Below are positions 44,167-53,745 of a stretch of 64,000 bases of DNA, one piece after another. Below the pieces are notes generated by a model. That model saw only the letters and a list, made by a program, of their open reading frames with translations. It was not told where the DNA came from and did no database searches. Source of the DNA: Macrococcoides animalis (GTDB taxonomy: Bacteria; Bacillota; Bacilli; Staphylococcales; Staphylococcaceae); contig NZ_CP179727.1 in NCBI RefSeq assembly GCF_047425875.1, positions 434,001-498,000 of the forward strand. The letters run 5' to 3'. Both the position numbers and the translations under genes were made by a program. Within the stretch, counting starts at the first letter, position 1. Each line of letters begins with the position of its first letter.

Positions 44167-44949
44167 TTATTTACCTTCGTAAATATCGATGACGTCTAAT
44201 AAGTTCTTCACACTATATGTCGGAGGTACAGCTTCAGCCATCACTTGGTCATAAGTTGAAACACCTGTTTGTACATGTAAAGTATCTATACCACTATTGA
44301 TACCACTCATAATATCAGTCATATATAAATCCCCAATCATTACAAGTTCAGATTTATCTAAACCAATCATTTCAACAGCTTTATTCATTATCGTCTGCAT
44401 TGGCTTTCCTATAAATAATGGCTCTTTACCTGTTGATACTGTAACAACACTTGTCAATGCACCATTTCCAGGCAAGAATCCACGTTCTGTCGGAATTGAT
44501 GTATCTGGATTCGTAGAAATAAACTTTGCACCATTACGAACAGCAAGACACGCTTTAGATAATTTTTCATAGTTAATATCAATGTCTAAACCAATAACGA
44601 CATAATCCACATGTTCTTCATCTTTAATAACTAATCCTTCATCTTCTAATGCTTTACGAATCCCTGTACCACCTATTACATAAACACTAGCTCCTGGCTT
44701 TTCATCAGCAATATATGACGCAGTTGCCATCGCGCTTGTGACCACATGCTCTTCATGTGCAACAAAACCCATGTTCGATAATTTTTCAGCAACCTCATCC
44801 GGTCTTTTTGACGCATTATTCGTTACAAATAAATACGGTAGATTATTGTCTGCTAAATATTGTATAAACTCTTTCGCACCATCAATAATACGTGTGCCTG
44901 CATACATTGTGCCATCTAAATCTAATAAATACCCACTATATTTTTTCAT
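44167..44949 (-). CDS. HAD-IIA sugar phosphatase, NagD/YutF type
   Basis: 260 residues. LLDLDGTMYAG (9-19) is HAD motif I with both Asp residues, FVTNNASKRP motif II, PMQTIMNKAVEMI holds the Lys, and MIGDLYMTDIMSGINSGID motif IV. The type IIA cap lies between. Relatives dephosphorylate sugar phosphates or nucleoside monophosphates and act as housekeeping phosphatases. It overlaps the yutE-like gene by 14 bases. Confidence 0.92.
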   Translation of the reverse strand: MKKYSGYLLDLDGTMYAGTRIIDGAKEFIQYLADNNLPYLFVTNNASKRPDEVAEKLSNMGFVAHEEHVVTSAMATASYIADEKPGASVYVIGGTGIRKALEDEGLVIKDEEHVDYVVIGLDIDINYEKLSKACLAVRNGAKFISTNPDTSIPTERGFLPGNGALTSVVTVSTGKEPLFIGKPMQTIMNKAVEMIGLDKSELVMIGDLYMTDIMSGINSGIDTLHVQTGVSTYDQVMAEAVPPTYSVKNLLDVIDIYEGK

Positions 44950-45373
44950 TCTTACTACCCTTTCCGAATGCTGATACAGGACCTAATTCATTTTCAATAA
45001 ATGTATCAACATCTGCTTTAAATGTTTGATATGCTTTTATATTCTCTATAAAAATTCGTTTGACTTCTGCACGGTTAATCTCCGTATATTTTCTAACAAA
45101 CCATTGACGTGTCGGTAATGTATTACTGATTTCTATTTTAGCTTGTGGTGAAATCACTTTCTCCATTTCTAAAATATCAATTACATCTTGATAACTTCCA
45201 GGATCTCGCATGACAAATCCATCAATAATCATATTACCTACGTCTACAACTGCTTCAATAAGCATATGACATATTCTTTCAAGTGCAAATCCTTCTGCAA
45301 ATGTCACTTCATTCGATAACTTATCAATATACACTAATTTCTCTTCTAATTCATCTCTATCTACAAAATACAT
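44936..45373 (-). CDS. YutE/DUF86 HEPN-domain protein
   Basis: 145 residues, all helical, with LERICHMLIEAVVDVGNMII characteristic of DUF86. HEPN toxins of this family use an R-x4-H motif late in the domain. Here the corresponding segment reads TRQWFVRKYTEI, with Arg instead of His, so RNase activity is doubtful. No MntA-like nucleotidyltransferase antitoxin is adjacent. It heads the operon with the NagD-like and dehydrogenase genes, as in Bacillus yut order. Confidence 0.78.
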   Translation of the reverse strand: MYFVDRDELEEKLVYIDKLSNEVTFAEGFALERICHMLIEAVVDVGNMIIDGFVMRDPGSYQDVIDILEMEKVISPQAKIEISNTLPTRQWFVRKYTEINRAEVKRIFIENIKAYQTFKADVDTFIENELGPVSAFGKGSKNEKI

Positions 45374-45404
45374 GTGATCGCCTCCAATCTTATTCTATCA
45401 AATT

Positions 45405-45432
45405 TTGAAAAGTAAAACACAACATGTATAAT
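45405..45432 (+). promoter_or_regulatory. Promoter of the DUF3055 gene
   Basis: TTGAAA (45405-45410), 16 bases, TATAAT (45427-45432), about 23 bases before the ATG at 45455. Good sigma-A match. Confidence 0.7.
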
Positions 45433-45454
45433 AAATTTAATGGAGGAATGCAAT

Positions 45455-45718
45455 ATGATAGATATGTTTTTATATGATGATACAGAAAAAGCAAATATTC
45501 GTTTCGTAAGTTTTGTTGGTGAAAACCGACATGATTTAACTTTGATTCAAACAAACAGACATTACGGTAAAACAATCGTGTTGAACACGCAATCAAATAA
45601 GTTCGGTATTATTGGGCGTGATGATTTAGAAGAAGATGGTTATATTGCACATGTTTTTGGAATTAATGATGAAGATGCTGCTGAGATTACTGAATTCTTA
45701 GAAGAAGTGATTCACTAA
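45455..45718 (+). CDS. DUF3055 family protein
   Basis: 87 residues from the ATG at 45455, which has GGAGG 8 bases upstream; the ATG at 45440 lies before that site. A compact alpha/beta protein with RHYGKTIVLNTQSNKFGIIG and an acidic C-terminal helix (DEDAAEITEFLEEV). It matches DUF3055 proteins of staphylococci and bacilli; function unknown. It is a single gene between its own promoter and terminator. Confidence 0.75.
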   Translation: MIDMFLYDDTEKANIRFVSFVGENRHDLTLIQTNRHYGKTIVLNTQSNKFGIIGRDDLEEDGYIAHVFGINDEDAAEITEFLEEVIH

Positions 45719-45721
45719 ATT

Positions 45722-45763
45722 AAAAAGCCAAATGACAATGAATAAACTGTCATTTGGCTTTAA
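45722..45763. terminator. Bidirectional terminator DUF3055 / yutD
   Basis: AAAGCCAAATGACA (45724-45737) pairs with TGTCATTTGGCTTT (45748-45761). Confidence 0.9.
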
Positions 45764-46255
45764 TTATTTCAAGAAGTCACTCAGTGTCTTCATATTATTT
45801 ATAGATGCATCTTTTAAATTTGAATCAGTTGAATCTAATTCTTCATTCTCTTCTTTAACTTCCACTGCCGTTTTAACATTTATTATTTCTTCTGAGACGG
45901 GCATATCTAGTACCATTGCTTCCTGATTCGTTTCGATATTAGTGATATCTTCAGGTTGCGTTAACTTCACGACTTCGCTCTCAGTTAATCGTTTTAAGAT
46001 AAAAAATGGACAACCGAAGTTACAATACTCTAATAAATAATCTTGAATAGCAGAAAATCTTCTACTAATATCTGCACCCTTTTTTTTATCCTCAAAAAAG
46101 CCTTTCAGACGTAACTGTTCAAAACCGATGTCACCTACTATATAAGGGTATCGATCCAAGATTTCAGAATAACGACCTTCAAACATTTCCTGGTCAAATG
46201 CATTGTTATAATTTTCTAAAAGATGAAAATAATGTTGGTTTAATTGTATAATCAT
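45764..46255 (-). CDS. YutD-like protein (DUF1027)
   Basis: 163 residues. The first 100 residues match YutD: YHLLENYNNAFDQEMFEGRYSE (split by one residue in my reading), DRYPYIVGDIGFEQLRLKGF and YCNFGCPFFILKRL. The last 50 are acidic and probably disordered (EENEELDSTDSN). Function unknown. It follows lipA by 7 bases, an arrangement conserved in Firmicutes. Confidence 0.82.
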   Translation of the reverse strand: MIIQLNQHYFHLLENYNNAFDQEMFEGRYSEILDRYPYIVGDIGFEQLRLKGFFEDKKKGADISRRFSAIQDYLLEYCNFGCPFFILKRLTESEVVKLTQPEDITNIETNQEAMVLDMPVSEEIINVKTAVEVKEENEELDSTDSNLKDASINNMKTLSDFLK

Positions 46256-46262
46256 ATGTCAC

Positions 46263-47177
46263 CTACTCGCTAGCAGCTTCACCTAATCTATGTTTTTCTT
46301 TTGCGGCTGCATTTACTTGTTCATCTGCATGATAAGAACTACGTACCATTGGTCCAGCTTGGCAATGTTTAAATCCCTTTTCCATCGCAATTTTACGTAA
46401 CTTACCGAATTCTAACGGTGTATAGTATTTTTGAACTTTTAAGTGTTTACGTGAAGGTTGCAAATATTGACCGATTGTCATTATATCTACATCGTTAGCA
46501 CGTAAATCATCCATAACTTCTAATATCTCTTCCCAAGTTTCACCTAAACCAACCATTAAGCTTGATTTTGTTGGAATATCTGGCTGTAATTCTTTAGAAC
46601 GACGTAATACTTCTAAAGAACGATCGTATTTGGCACGTGCACGAACTCTCGGCGTTAAACGACGAACAGTTTCGATATTATGGTTTAATATATCTGGACG
46701 TGCATTCATTAAACGTTCCCAGTTGTCAAAGCTTCCACCCATATCAGAAGGTAATACTTCTATTGTTGTATAAGGGTTTACTTCACGTACTTTACGGATT
46801 GTTTCTGCGTAAACTTCTGAACCACCGTCTTTTAAATCATCACGTGCCACTGCAGTGATAACGACATGTTTCAAGTTCATTAAGCGAACTGATTCTGCTA
46901 CACGTTCTGGCTCATTTAAATCAAGTTCATTTGGTAAACCTGTTTTAACTGCACAGAAACGGCATGCACGTGTACATACCGCTCCAAGAATCATAATTGT
47001 AGCTGTACGACGTTCTCCCCAACATTCATGAATATTTGGGCATTTTGCTTCTTCACATACTGTATTCAAATTATGCTCACGCATCATTTTCTTTAAGCCT
47101 GTATAGTTCTTATTTGTGTTTAACTTTATCTTTAGCCATTCGGGTTTTCTTAGTATATCTTCGTTCTTAGTCGCCAA
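46263..47177 (-). CDS. lipA: Lipoyl synthase
   Basis: 304 residues. CEEAKCPNIHECW carries the auxiliary cluster cysteines (C-x4-C-x5-C) and CTRACRFCAV the radical SAM CxxxCxxC. LNHNIETVRRLTPRVR and SSLMVGLGETWEEI follow, and RSSYHADEQ supplies the conserved serine ligand near the C-terminus. It inserts two sulfurs into octanoyl groups; gcvH in this window encodes a likely octanoyl and lipoyl carrier. Co-transcribed with yutD. Confidence 0.96.
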   Translation of the reverse strand: MATKNEDILRKPEWLKIKLNTNKNYTGLKKMMREHNLNTVCEEAKCPNIHECWGERRTATIMILGAVCTRACRFCAVKTGLPNELDLNEPERVAESVRLMNLKHVVITAVARDDLKDGGSEVYAETIRKVREVNPYTTIEVLPSDMGGSFDNWERLMNARPDILNHNIETVRRLTPRVRARAKYDRSLEVLRRSKELQPDIPTKSSLMVGLGETWEEILEVMDDLRANDVDIMTIGQYLQPSRKHLKVQKYYTPLEFGKLRKIAMEKGFKHCQAGPMVRSSYHADEQVNAAAKEKHRLGEAASE

Positions 47178-47236
47178 ATATATCCCTCCAAGTTAATTAT
47201 TCTACAATTATAACATATAGTTATTATTTTGAAATT

Positions 47237-48580
47237 CTAAGATTCACCAGTACTTAAATTGTACTCATTATTTTTCACAGCTATTTTCATTAAATCTCGT
47301 AAGAATTCTGGCATGTAATATTCCTTCTCATTTTGAACAAATTGTGGGAAAAATCGACCAAAAGTATACATATCAAGTGTCGCTAATTGATACTTTTTAT
47401 GATTATCTATTTCTTCTGTACCAATAAAATATCTTTGCTGTGATTGTATAAAACCTACATTATGCAAAATATAATTACCAAATATATCTCCTCGAAAACC
47501 AAATCCTTTAACTATTTCATCTTTATATTCGTGTTGTTGACTAACGTTAATAATTTCTTTTAATTCTCGACCGGTCAAAGTAATTTTTACTGGATTAATG
47601 GGATGAGGTAACATTTTATGCAAATCATAATGTGTGAAATGATTACCAGTATAACCGTTCACAATAAGACCAGAGTTAATTAGTGCACATTCCCCACCAG
47701 TAAACTGCATTAACTTATCCGCTAGTATATAAGTAGTATGTGACGCACTAAATAACCTTCTAGGTAAATTAATTTCATTTTTTGTAATATCTTCAGATAG
47801 AAGTGCCTTTCCTTGTTGGTAATAGTCATCCTCAATATTGCGAATATCATCTGTATTAATTAATCGTGCAGTTTTCTTTATCAATTGCTTGTCCTCAAAT
47901 GATAATGTTACTTCACCTAAAAATTCACCATAGCGACCTGCTGCACCAATGAGTACACCATTTACCAATTCACCTTGCTCAAAATAATGATGTGTATGTG
48001 CACCGAGGATTAAATCGATTTCTGGATGTGTTTCAGCTAGCGTACGATCAAAGAACTTACCTAAATGACTCAACACAATCAACACATCAACTTGTGATCT
48101 TAAGTGATTAATTTCTTCAGCAATTGCTTGCATAGGATCTGTAACATGCCATCCTAGTGCTTTATAAAATGGTGTAAATTCAGCCGTTGCGCCAACTATA
48201 CCGAATGTAATACCTTGTTGTTCATAAATTACCGACTTTTGAATATGTGCAGGTAAATGACCGTCTGTGTCGTATAAATTACAACATGTAATTTTAAATT
48301 GTGCTTGATCATATAAACGATTAAAATCTTCAAAGTTTAATGTAATTCCTTCATTGTTTCCAATGGTCACGACATCGACTTGCGCTTCATTTAAGAGTTC
48401 AACATTCGCTTGTCCTAATGTCGCTTCAGTGAAAGGATGACTACGATCCACGTGATCACCTAAGTCTAGATACATATTGTGCTTTGATTTTGACTTCCGA
48501 TCTAAGATATAGCGCGTTATTTTTTTATAATTCGATAAATAACTATGTATATCATTGGTATGAAATATTGTGATATTCAT
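47237..48580 (-). CDS. YunD-like metallophosphatase (5'-nucleotidase family)
   Basis: 447 residues without a signal peptide. IFHTNDIHSYL holds the first metal ligands, YLDLGDHVD the next, TIGNNEG the NxE/H-type motif, LSHLG and LGAHTHHYF the remaining His ligands. The 5'-nucleotidase C-terminal substrate domain follows (about 290-430). It is predicted to be cytosolic, unlike the secreted nucleotidases of the family. Last gene of a yunF-yunE-yunD operon, 12 bases after yunE. Confidence 0.87.
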   Translation of the reverse strand: MNITIFHTNDIHSYLSNYKKITRYILDRKSKSKHNMYLDLGDHVDRSHPFTEATLGQANVELLNEAQVDVVTIGNNEGITLNFEDFNRLYDQAQFKITCCNLYDTDGHLPAHIQKSVIYEQQGITFGIVGATAEFTPFYKALGWHVTDPMQAIAEEINHLRSQVDVLIVLSHLGKFFDRTLAETHPEIDLILGAHTHHYFEQGELVNGVLIGAAGRYGEFLGEVTLSFEDKQLIKKTARLINTDDIRNIEDDYYQQGKALLSEDITKNEINLPRRLFSASHTTYILADKLMQFTGGECALINSGLIVNGYTGNHFTHYDLHKMLPHPINPVKITLTGRELKEIINVSQQHEYKDEIVKGFGFRGDIFGNYILHNVGFIQSQQRYFIGTEEIDNHKKYQLATLDMYTFGRFFPQFVQNEKEYYMPEFLRDLMKIAVKNNEYNLSTGES

Positions 48581-48592
48581 TTATGTGCCTCC

Positions 48593-49426
48593 TTAGCCAG
48601 TGAAGCTTTTTATAATTAAATAAATCCCGAGTAGCATTAAAATAATACGTAGCAATAAGACAACTGATGCTGATTTCATACGCTTATTAATTTGTACGCC
48701 AATCTTAGCACCAATAAAACTCGCAATAATTAAGATGATTGCATATGGCCAAATAATATTACCTTGTAATATATGACTCGTTGCACCACTTACACTTGAT
48801 ACAAAAATCATAATCATACTTGTCCCAACAGCAATGTGCGGTGGAAATCTAAAAATAATTATCATGAGTGGCGTCGTTAAGGCACCACCACCAATGCCGA
48901 ATAATCCAGTTAAACAACCCACCATAAATGTTAAGATAATTGCTGGAACTGGTGAAATACTATATCGATATGTATCGCCCTTAATATCTATATATGATTT
49001 CTCATATTTATCATTTTGGAAAAACTTAATTGGCTTTATTTTATCTCTGACCATTAAGACAATGCTCATAATGATTAAGAATATGCCGAAATATAAATTA
49101 AATCGATGAATCGTTAAATACTGACTTAAATGCGCACCAACTAACGCACCTGGAATAATTCCTACCATAAAAATAACCGCATTTTTTAAATCTGCCTGTT
49201 TATTTTTAATGTAGCCTATAGAGGCTGAAAGACCTGTCGAAATCAAAATGACTGTCGATGTACCGATCGCCATTTGTGGTGTAATACCTTCGATTAAACC
49301 AATTTCCATACCTAAATAAATTAATGCAGGCACGATGATGATACCACCTCCGATACCAACAATTGATCCAATGATACTTGAAAATAAACCTAATAATACT
49401 AATATAATACCTGCTGTAATACTCAT
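48593..49426 (-). CDS. TSUP (TauE/SafE) family transporter, YunE-like
   Basis: 277 residues, about eight helices in two repeats. Each repeat has the glycine-rich entry: GSIVGIGGGIIIVPALI near 20 and LTGLFGIGGGALTTPLMI near 175. The family exports or imports sulfur-containing anions such as sulfite or sulfoacetate. The substrate here is unknown. It lies 11 bases after yunF and 12 before yunD. Confidence 0.88.
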   Translation of the reverse strand: MSITAGIILVLLGLFSSIIGSIVGIGGGIIIVPALIYLGMEIGLIEGITPQMAIGTSTVILISTGLSASIGYIKNKQADLKNAVIFMVGIIPGALVGAHLSQYLTIHRFNLYFGIFLIIMSIVLMVRDKIKPIKFFQNDKYEKSYIDIKGDTYRYSISPVPAIILTFMVGCLTGLFGIGGGALTTPLMIIIFRFPPHIAVGTSMIMIFVSSVSGATSHILQGNIIWPYAIILIIASFIGAKIGVQINKRMKSASVVLLLRIILMLLGIYLIIKSFTG

Positions 49427-49437
49427 TTTTACACTTC

Positions 49438-50286
49438 CTAAAATAGTTTTAATTGCTTATAGTTTAAACCTGTATACTCAATATTTAATATCTCACACAT
49501 TCTTTTTGCATTACTAGCGGCATGCCCACCTGAGTTATTATTAAATACAACATAAATATCTCGCGCTTTTTTATCTAATATTTGAAGTTCTTTTGCTAAA
49601 AATTGCAGCTCACTTTCGTTATAATTATAAAGATAACGAATATCACGCCACTCTTGATCAGACATATCTTTTTTTGTCCAACCCGCTACGTTACGACCAT
49701 GCAATCTCACGAGGGCATCTTGATGCGTAATACGGTTAACAAAAGGAATACTTCCGTGTCCTGCTTGTGGTTCATCACAAATGGAATGAATCAATTGTTG
49801 TTCATATAAGAACGTCAGCGTATGTTCTTTCATCTCTGAAGTGAACCAACTGTCATGCCGAAATTCAACACAAACCGGAAATTGTTTAAAATAATTATTT
49901 AAGTAAATAATATAATTTATATTGACTGTTGTACAATCATACCACGGAGGAAACTGAATGAGTAAACATCCCAGCTTACCAGCTTCATACATCGGTGTTA
50001 ACATTAAACGAAATTGTTCTATCAATTGTAGTCTACTATCAGCAAAATCTTCAACTGAAGCATGCCCAGTTAATGCTTGATGTATTTTTACGATAAATTT
50101 AAAATTTTCGGGTGTTTCTTTCAACCATTTATTAATATTGCGTTCAGGTTGTACTGAATAATACGTTGCATCTAGCTCAACGATTGGAAAGTGCGCACCA
50201 TAATGGTATAGTTTTTCATTTTTATTGGCGAGATCAGCATATAAAGAATCATGATCACCCCAACCTGTTAGTCCTATATATATCAT
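49438..50286 (-). CDS. DUF72 family protein, YunF-like
   Basis: 282 residues. MIYIGLTGWGDHDSLY opens, followed by FPIVELDATYYSVQPE, FKFIVKIHQALTGH, LIQFPPWY, VCVEFRHDSWF and RLHGRN; VVFNNNSGGHAASNA closes. These are the DUF72 (UPF0759) motifs of a TIM-barrel fold with unknown activity. It is first in the yunF-yunE-yunD operon and divergent from the ABC pair. Confidence 0.87.
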   Translation of the reverse strand: MIYIGLTGWGDHDSLYADLANKNEKLYHYGAHFPIVELDATYYSVQPERNINKWLKETPENFKFIVKIHQALTGHASVEDFADSRLQLIEQFRLMLTPMYEAGKLGCLLIQFPPWYDCTTVNINYIIYLNNYFKQFPVCVEFRHDSWFTSEMKEHTLTFLYEQQLIHSICDEPQAGHGSIPFVNRITHQDALVRLHGRNVAGWTKKDMSDQEWRDIRYLYNYNESELQFLAKELQILDKKARDIYVVFNNNSGGHAASNAKRMCEILNIEYTGLNYKQLKLF

Positions 50287-50343
50287 TTCATCACCTAACT
50301 GTTATTCTATCATAAACTTATCAAATTATAGATTGGAGAACTT

Positions 50344-51060
50344 ATGACGATTATTACTTTAAAAGACGTTTCATTTAGTATTCAAGAACAACCCATCATA
50401 AATAATGTATCAACTACGTTTGAATCAGGAAAGATTACCGCTCTTATCGGTCCAAGTGGTGCTGGTAAAACGACGATACTCAAAATGATTAACGGCCTTA
50501 TAAGCACTACTTCAGGCGAAATATTTATCGATGACGTATCGATTCAATCACTTGATTTGGTTGAGCTAAAAAAACAAATTGGTCTTGCACTACAAAGTGC
50601 ACCAATGATTCAAGGTTCAGTTTATGACAACCTCAATTTACCGAAAACAATTTTTAATCAAACACTTTCACAGTCTGAGGCAGTCGCACTACTTGATTCA
50701 CTCAATCTAGAAACAATCGATTTAGACACAGACGTAAAAAATTTATCTGGTGGACAGCGTCAACGTCTATCCATCGCTAGAACACTCGTAAATCAACCGA
50801 AAGTTTTGTTACTTGATGAGATTACATCGAGTTTAGATCCGAGAAGTGTACGTGAGGTAGAAGCTCTAATCCATAAAATTAATAACAAATATAGTGTAAC
50901 TGTCATTTGGATTACCCATGACGTTGAACAAGCAAAACGTGCCACAGACAGCTATTGTATGTTAAAAGATGGTGAAGTTGTGACGACGGGGCGATCTGCT
51001 CAATTGTTTGATACGAATCACGATATACTGAATGCCTTCTTAAAAGGAGAGATAGAATGA
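50344..51060 (+). CDS. ABC transporter ATPase, FetA/YbbL type
   Basis: 238 residues. Walker A GPSGAGKTT (about 36-44), Q-loop LALQSAP, signature LSGGQRQRLSIA, Walker B VLLLDEITSSLD and switch His in WITHDVEQA. Pairing with a UPF0014 permease identifies the FetAB type, linked to iron export or metal homeostasis in E. coli and to aluminium tolerance in plants. The stop overlaps the permease start by 4 bases (ATGA). Confidence 0.88.
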   Translation: MTIITLKDVSFSIQEQPIINNVSTTFESGKITALIGPSGAGKTTILKMINGLISTTSGEIFIDDVSIQSLDLVELKKQIGLALQSAPMIQGSVYDNLNLPKTIFNQTLSQSEAVALLDSLNLETIDLDTDVKNLSGGQRQRLSIARTLVNQPKVLLLDEITSSLDPRSVREVEALIHKINNKYSVTVIWITHDVEQAKRATDSYCMLKDGEVVTTGRSAQLFDTNHDILNAFLKGEIE

Positions 51061-51824
51061 CACTGACACAACTTGCGCTTACACTCATATTTGTACTAAT
51101 ACCTTTAGCATTAAGTTATTCATTAAAATTAGGACTTGAGAAAGACATCATCATTGCAACAGTAAGAAGTACCATTCAACTCATATTAATCGGTTATTTA
51201 CTAACGTTTGTCTTTGATGGCAACCACCCTGTCTATATACTATTAATGATATTATTAATGATTACTGCAGCAACACAAAATATTATTAAAAAGGGAAACG
51301 GCATCAAAGGCATCACATGGAAAATCGTCTTAACTTTAATTACAGTTGAAGTCGTAACTCAAGTTATTCTATTAGGATTTAAAATTATTCCTTTTGAAGC
51401 CCGTTATGTTATTCCTATCAGTGGGATGATGATTGGAAATGCGATGGTTTTATCTTTACTCTTCCTCAATCGCTTTTTAAGTGAACTCGATCAAAATGAT
51501 GAACAAATTGAATTAATCTTATCACTTGGTGGTAATTCAAAACAAGCGATACATCGTGTACTGATAACATCCATTAAAAATTCAATGATACCAACAATAG
51601 AAAGTCAAAAAACAATGGGCCTTGTGCAACTGCCTGGCATGATGAGTGGACAAATTATTGGTGGTGCCGATCCAATCGTTGCAGCGCAATTCCAATTGCT
51701 TATATTATTCCTGTTGCTCACTGCCGCAACACTCTCTAGTGTAATGGTTGGTTTTTTAAGCTATCCAACATTATTTAATGACAAACAACAATATATCGGT
51801 AAATATTATCGCACTAATGAATAA
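51057..51824 (+). CDS. UPF0014 family permease, FetB/YbbM type
   Basis: 255 residues, about seven helices. ATVRSTIQLILIGYLL, PISGMMIGNAMVLSLLFLNR (one residue per side trimmed) and LVQLPGMMSGQIIGGADPIVAAQFQ are the UPF0014 signatures. It is translationally coupled to the ATPase. Transport of iron or another metal is inferred from homologs. Confidence 0.88.
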   Translation: MTLTQLALTLIFVLIPLALSYSLKLGLEKDIIIATVRSTIQLILIGYLLTFVFDGNHPVYILLMILLMITAATQNIIKKGNGIKGITWKIVLTLITVEVVTQVILLGFKIIPFEARYVIPISGMMIGNAMVLSLLFLNRFLSELDQNDEQIELILSLGGNSKQAIHRVLITSIKNSMIPTIESQKTMGLVQLPGMMSGQIIGGADPIVAAQFQLLILFLLLTAATLSSVMVGFLSYPTLFNDKQQYIGKYYRTNE

Positions 51825-51858
51825 GGAGATAACCCATTATGGGCTATCTCCTTTATTT
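51823..51858. terminator. Bidirectional terminator fetB-like / sufB
   Basis: AAGGAGATAACCC pairs with GGGCTATCTCCTT with one internal mismatch, loop ATTAT. It serves the ABC pair and the convergent suf operon. Confidence 0.85.
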
Positions 51859-51895
51859 ATGACTATCAATTTATTTCAGAAGTGAGTTTTCAGTA

Positions 51896-53302
51896 TTAAC
51901 CGATAGACCCTTCCATTTCAAATTTAATTAAACGGTTCATTTCAACTGCATATTCCATTGGCAGTTCTTTTGTAAATGGCTCAATGAAGCCCATTACAAT
52001 CATTTCTGTTGCTTCTTCTTCAGAAATTCCACGACTCATTAAATAGAATAATTGTTCTTCAGATACTTTAGAAACTTTCGCTTCATGTTCTAAAGAAATA
52101 TTATCATTTAACATTTCGTTATAAGGAATCGTATCTGACGTAGATTCGTTATCCATAATCAATGTATCGCATTCTATGTTTGATCGTGCTCCTGTTGCTT
52201 TACGTCCAAAGTGAACAATCCCTCGATAAACAACTTTTCCACCTTGCTTAGAAATCGATTTAGAAACGATTGTAGAAGACGTGTTCGGTGCCATATGCAT
52301 CATTTTCGCACCAGCATCTTGTACTTGTCCTTTACCTGCTAAAGCGATAGATAAAGTCATACCACGTGCACCTTCTCCTAATAAGTAACATGCTGGGTAT
52401 TTCATTGTTAATTTAGAACCAATGTTACCATCAATCCATTCCATTGTTCCATTTTCATAAACAAATGTACGTTTTGTAACTAAGTTAAATACGTTATTTG
52501 CCCAGTTTTGGATTGTTGTATAACGGCAGTATGCGTCTTTTTTAACGATAATTTCAACTACAGCTGAGTGTAAAGAATTTGTCGTATATACTGGTGCAGT
52601 ACAACCTTCAACGTAATGAACACTTGCGCCTTCATCCACAATAATTAATGTTCTTTCGAATTGACCCATATTTTCAGAGTTAATACGGAAGTATGCTTGC
52701 AATGGTGTTTCTAATTTAATACCTTTTGGTACATAAATAAATGATCCACCTGACCAAACTGCTGAGTTTAATGCTGCAAATTTATTATCTGCAGGCGGAA
52801 TAACTGATGCGAAATGCTCTTTGAATATGTCTTCATTTTCACGTAAAGCTGAATCTGTATCTTTGAAGATGATCCCTTGATCTTCTAAATCTGTTTGCAT
52901 ATTATGATACACAACTTCTGATTCATATTGTGCAGATACACCCGCTAAATATTTTTGTTCTGCTTCAGGGATTCCTAATTTATCAAAAGTTTGCTTGATT
53001 TCTTCTGGTACTTCATCCCATGAACGTTCTGTATGTTCTGAAGGTTTTACGTAATACGTAATTTCATCAAAATTTAATTCTGATAAATCTCCACCCCACA
53101 TTGGCATTGGCATTTTATAGAATTGTTTTAATGATTTTAAGCGGAAGTCTAACATCCACTGTGGCTCTTCTTTCATTTTTGATATTTCTCTAACGATATC
53201 TTCAGTTAGTCCTCTTTCAGAACGGAAGATAGATACGTCTTTATCATGGAAACCATATTTGTAATCGCCAACATCTGGTGCTTGTTTAACCATGTCATTC
53301 AC
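51896..53302 (-). CDS. sufB: Fe-S cluster assembly protein SufB
   Basis: 468 residues. SufB/D core with PKGIKLETPLQAYFRIN, VEGCTAPVYTTNSLHSAVVE (the cysteine of EGCTAP is on the sulfur path), MAPNTSSTIVSKSISK and MSRGISEEEATEMIVMGF. With SufC and SufD it forms the scaffold on which [4Fe-4S] clusters are built. It is last in the sufCDSUB operon, 5 bases after sufU. Confidence 0.97.
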   Translation of the reverse strand: MNDMVKQAPDVGDYKYGFHDKDVSIFRSERGLTEDIVREISKMKEEPQWMLDFRLKSLKQFYKMPMPMWGGDLSELNFDEITYYVKPSEHTERSWDEVPEEIKQTFDKLGIPEAEQKYLAGVSAQYESEVVYHNMQTDLEDQGIIFKDTDSALRENEDIFKEHFASVIPPADNKFAALNSAVWSGGSFIYVPKGIKLETPLQAYFRINSENMGQFERTLIIVDEGASVHYVEGCTAPVYTTNSLHSAVVEIIVKKDAYCRYTTIQNWANNVFNLVTKRTFVYENGTMEWIDGNIGSKLTMKYPACYLLGEGARGMTLSIALAGKGQVQDAGAKMMHMAPNTSSTIVSKSISKQGGKVVYRGIVHFGRKATGARSNIECDTLIMDNESTSDTIPYNEMLNDNISLEHEAKVSKVSEEQLFYLMSRGISEEEATEMIVMGFIEPFTKELPMEYAVEMNRLIKFEMEGSIG

Positions 53303-53307
53303 TCCTT

Positions 53308-53745
53308 TTAGTTTTCTTCATTTTTAGTACCACGCTCAAGTGCTTTCCAAGCAAGCGTTGCACATTTAATACGGGCAGGGAATTTTGCTACACCTGAAAG
53401 TGCTTCGATATCTCCAGCTTCTTCATCTATAACATAATCTTCTCCAAGCATCATTTTTGAAAATTCATCGCTCATATTTAATGCTTCTGTAATTGTTCTA
53501 CCTTTGATTGCTTCTGTCATCATTGATGCGCTAGACATTGAAATTGAACATCCTTCTCCATCAAATTTCGCATCCGTAACGATATCACCTTGAATATCTA
53601 GGGTTAATCTAATGCGGTCACCACATGTTGGGTTATTCATATCAATCGTTAATGCACCATCTTCAATCACACCTTTGTTACGAGGGTTTTTGTAATGATC
53701 CATAATTACAGAACGATATAATTGATCTAAATTATTAAAACTCAT
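53308..53745 (-). CDS. sufU: SufU zinc-dependent sulfur transfer protein
   Basis: 145 residues. NPTCGDRIRL, FDGEGCSISMSSASMM and RIKCATLAWKAL contain the three conserved cysteines and the Asp that bind zinc in Gram-positive SufU. SufU accepts persulfide sulfur from SufS. Its start overlaps sufS by 11 bases. Confidence 0.96.
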   Translation of the reverse strand: MSFNNLDQLYRSVIMDHYKNPRNKGVIEDGALTIDMNNPTCGDRIRLTLDIQGDIVTDAKFDGEGCSISMSSASMMTEAIKGRTITEALNMSDEFSKMMLGEDYVIDEEAGDIEALSGVAKFPARIKCATLAWKALERGTKNEEN

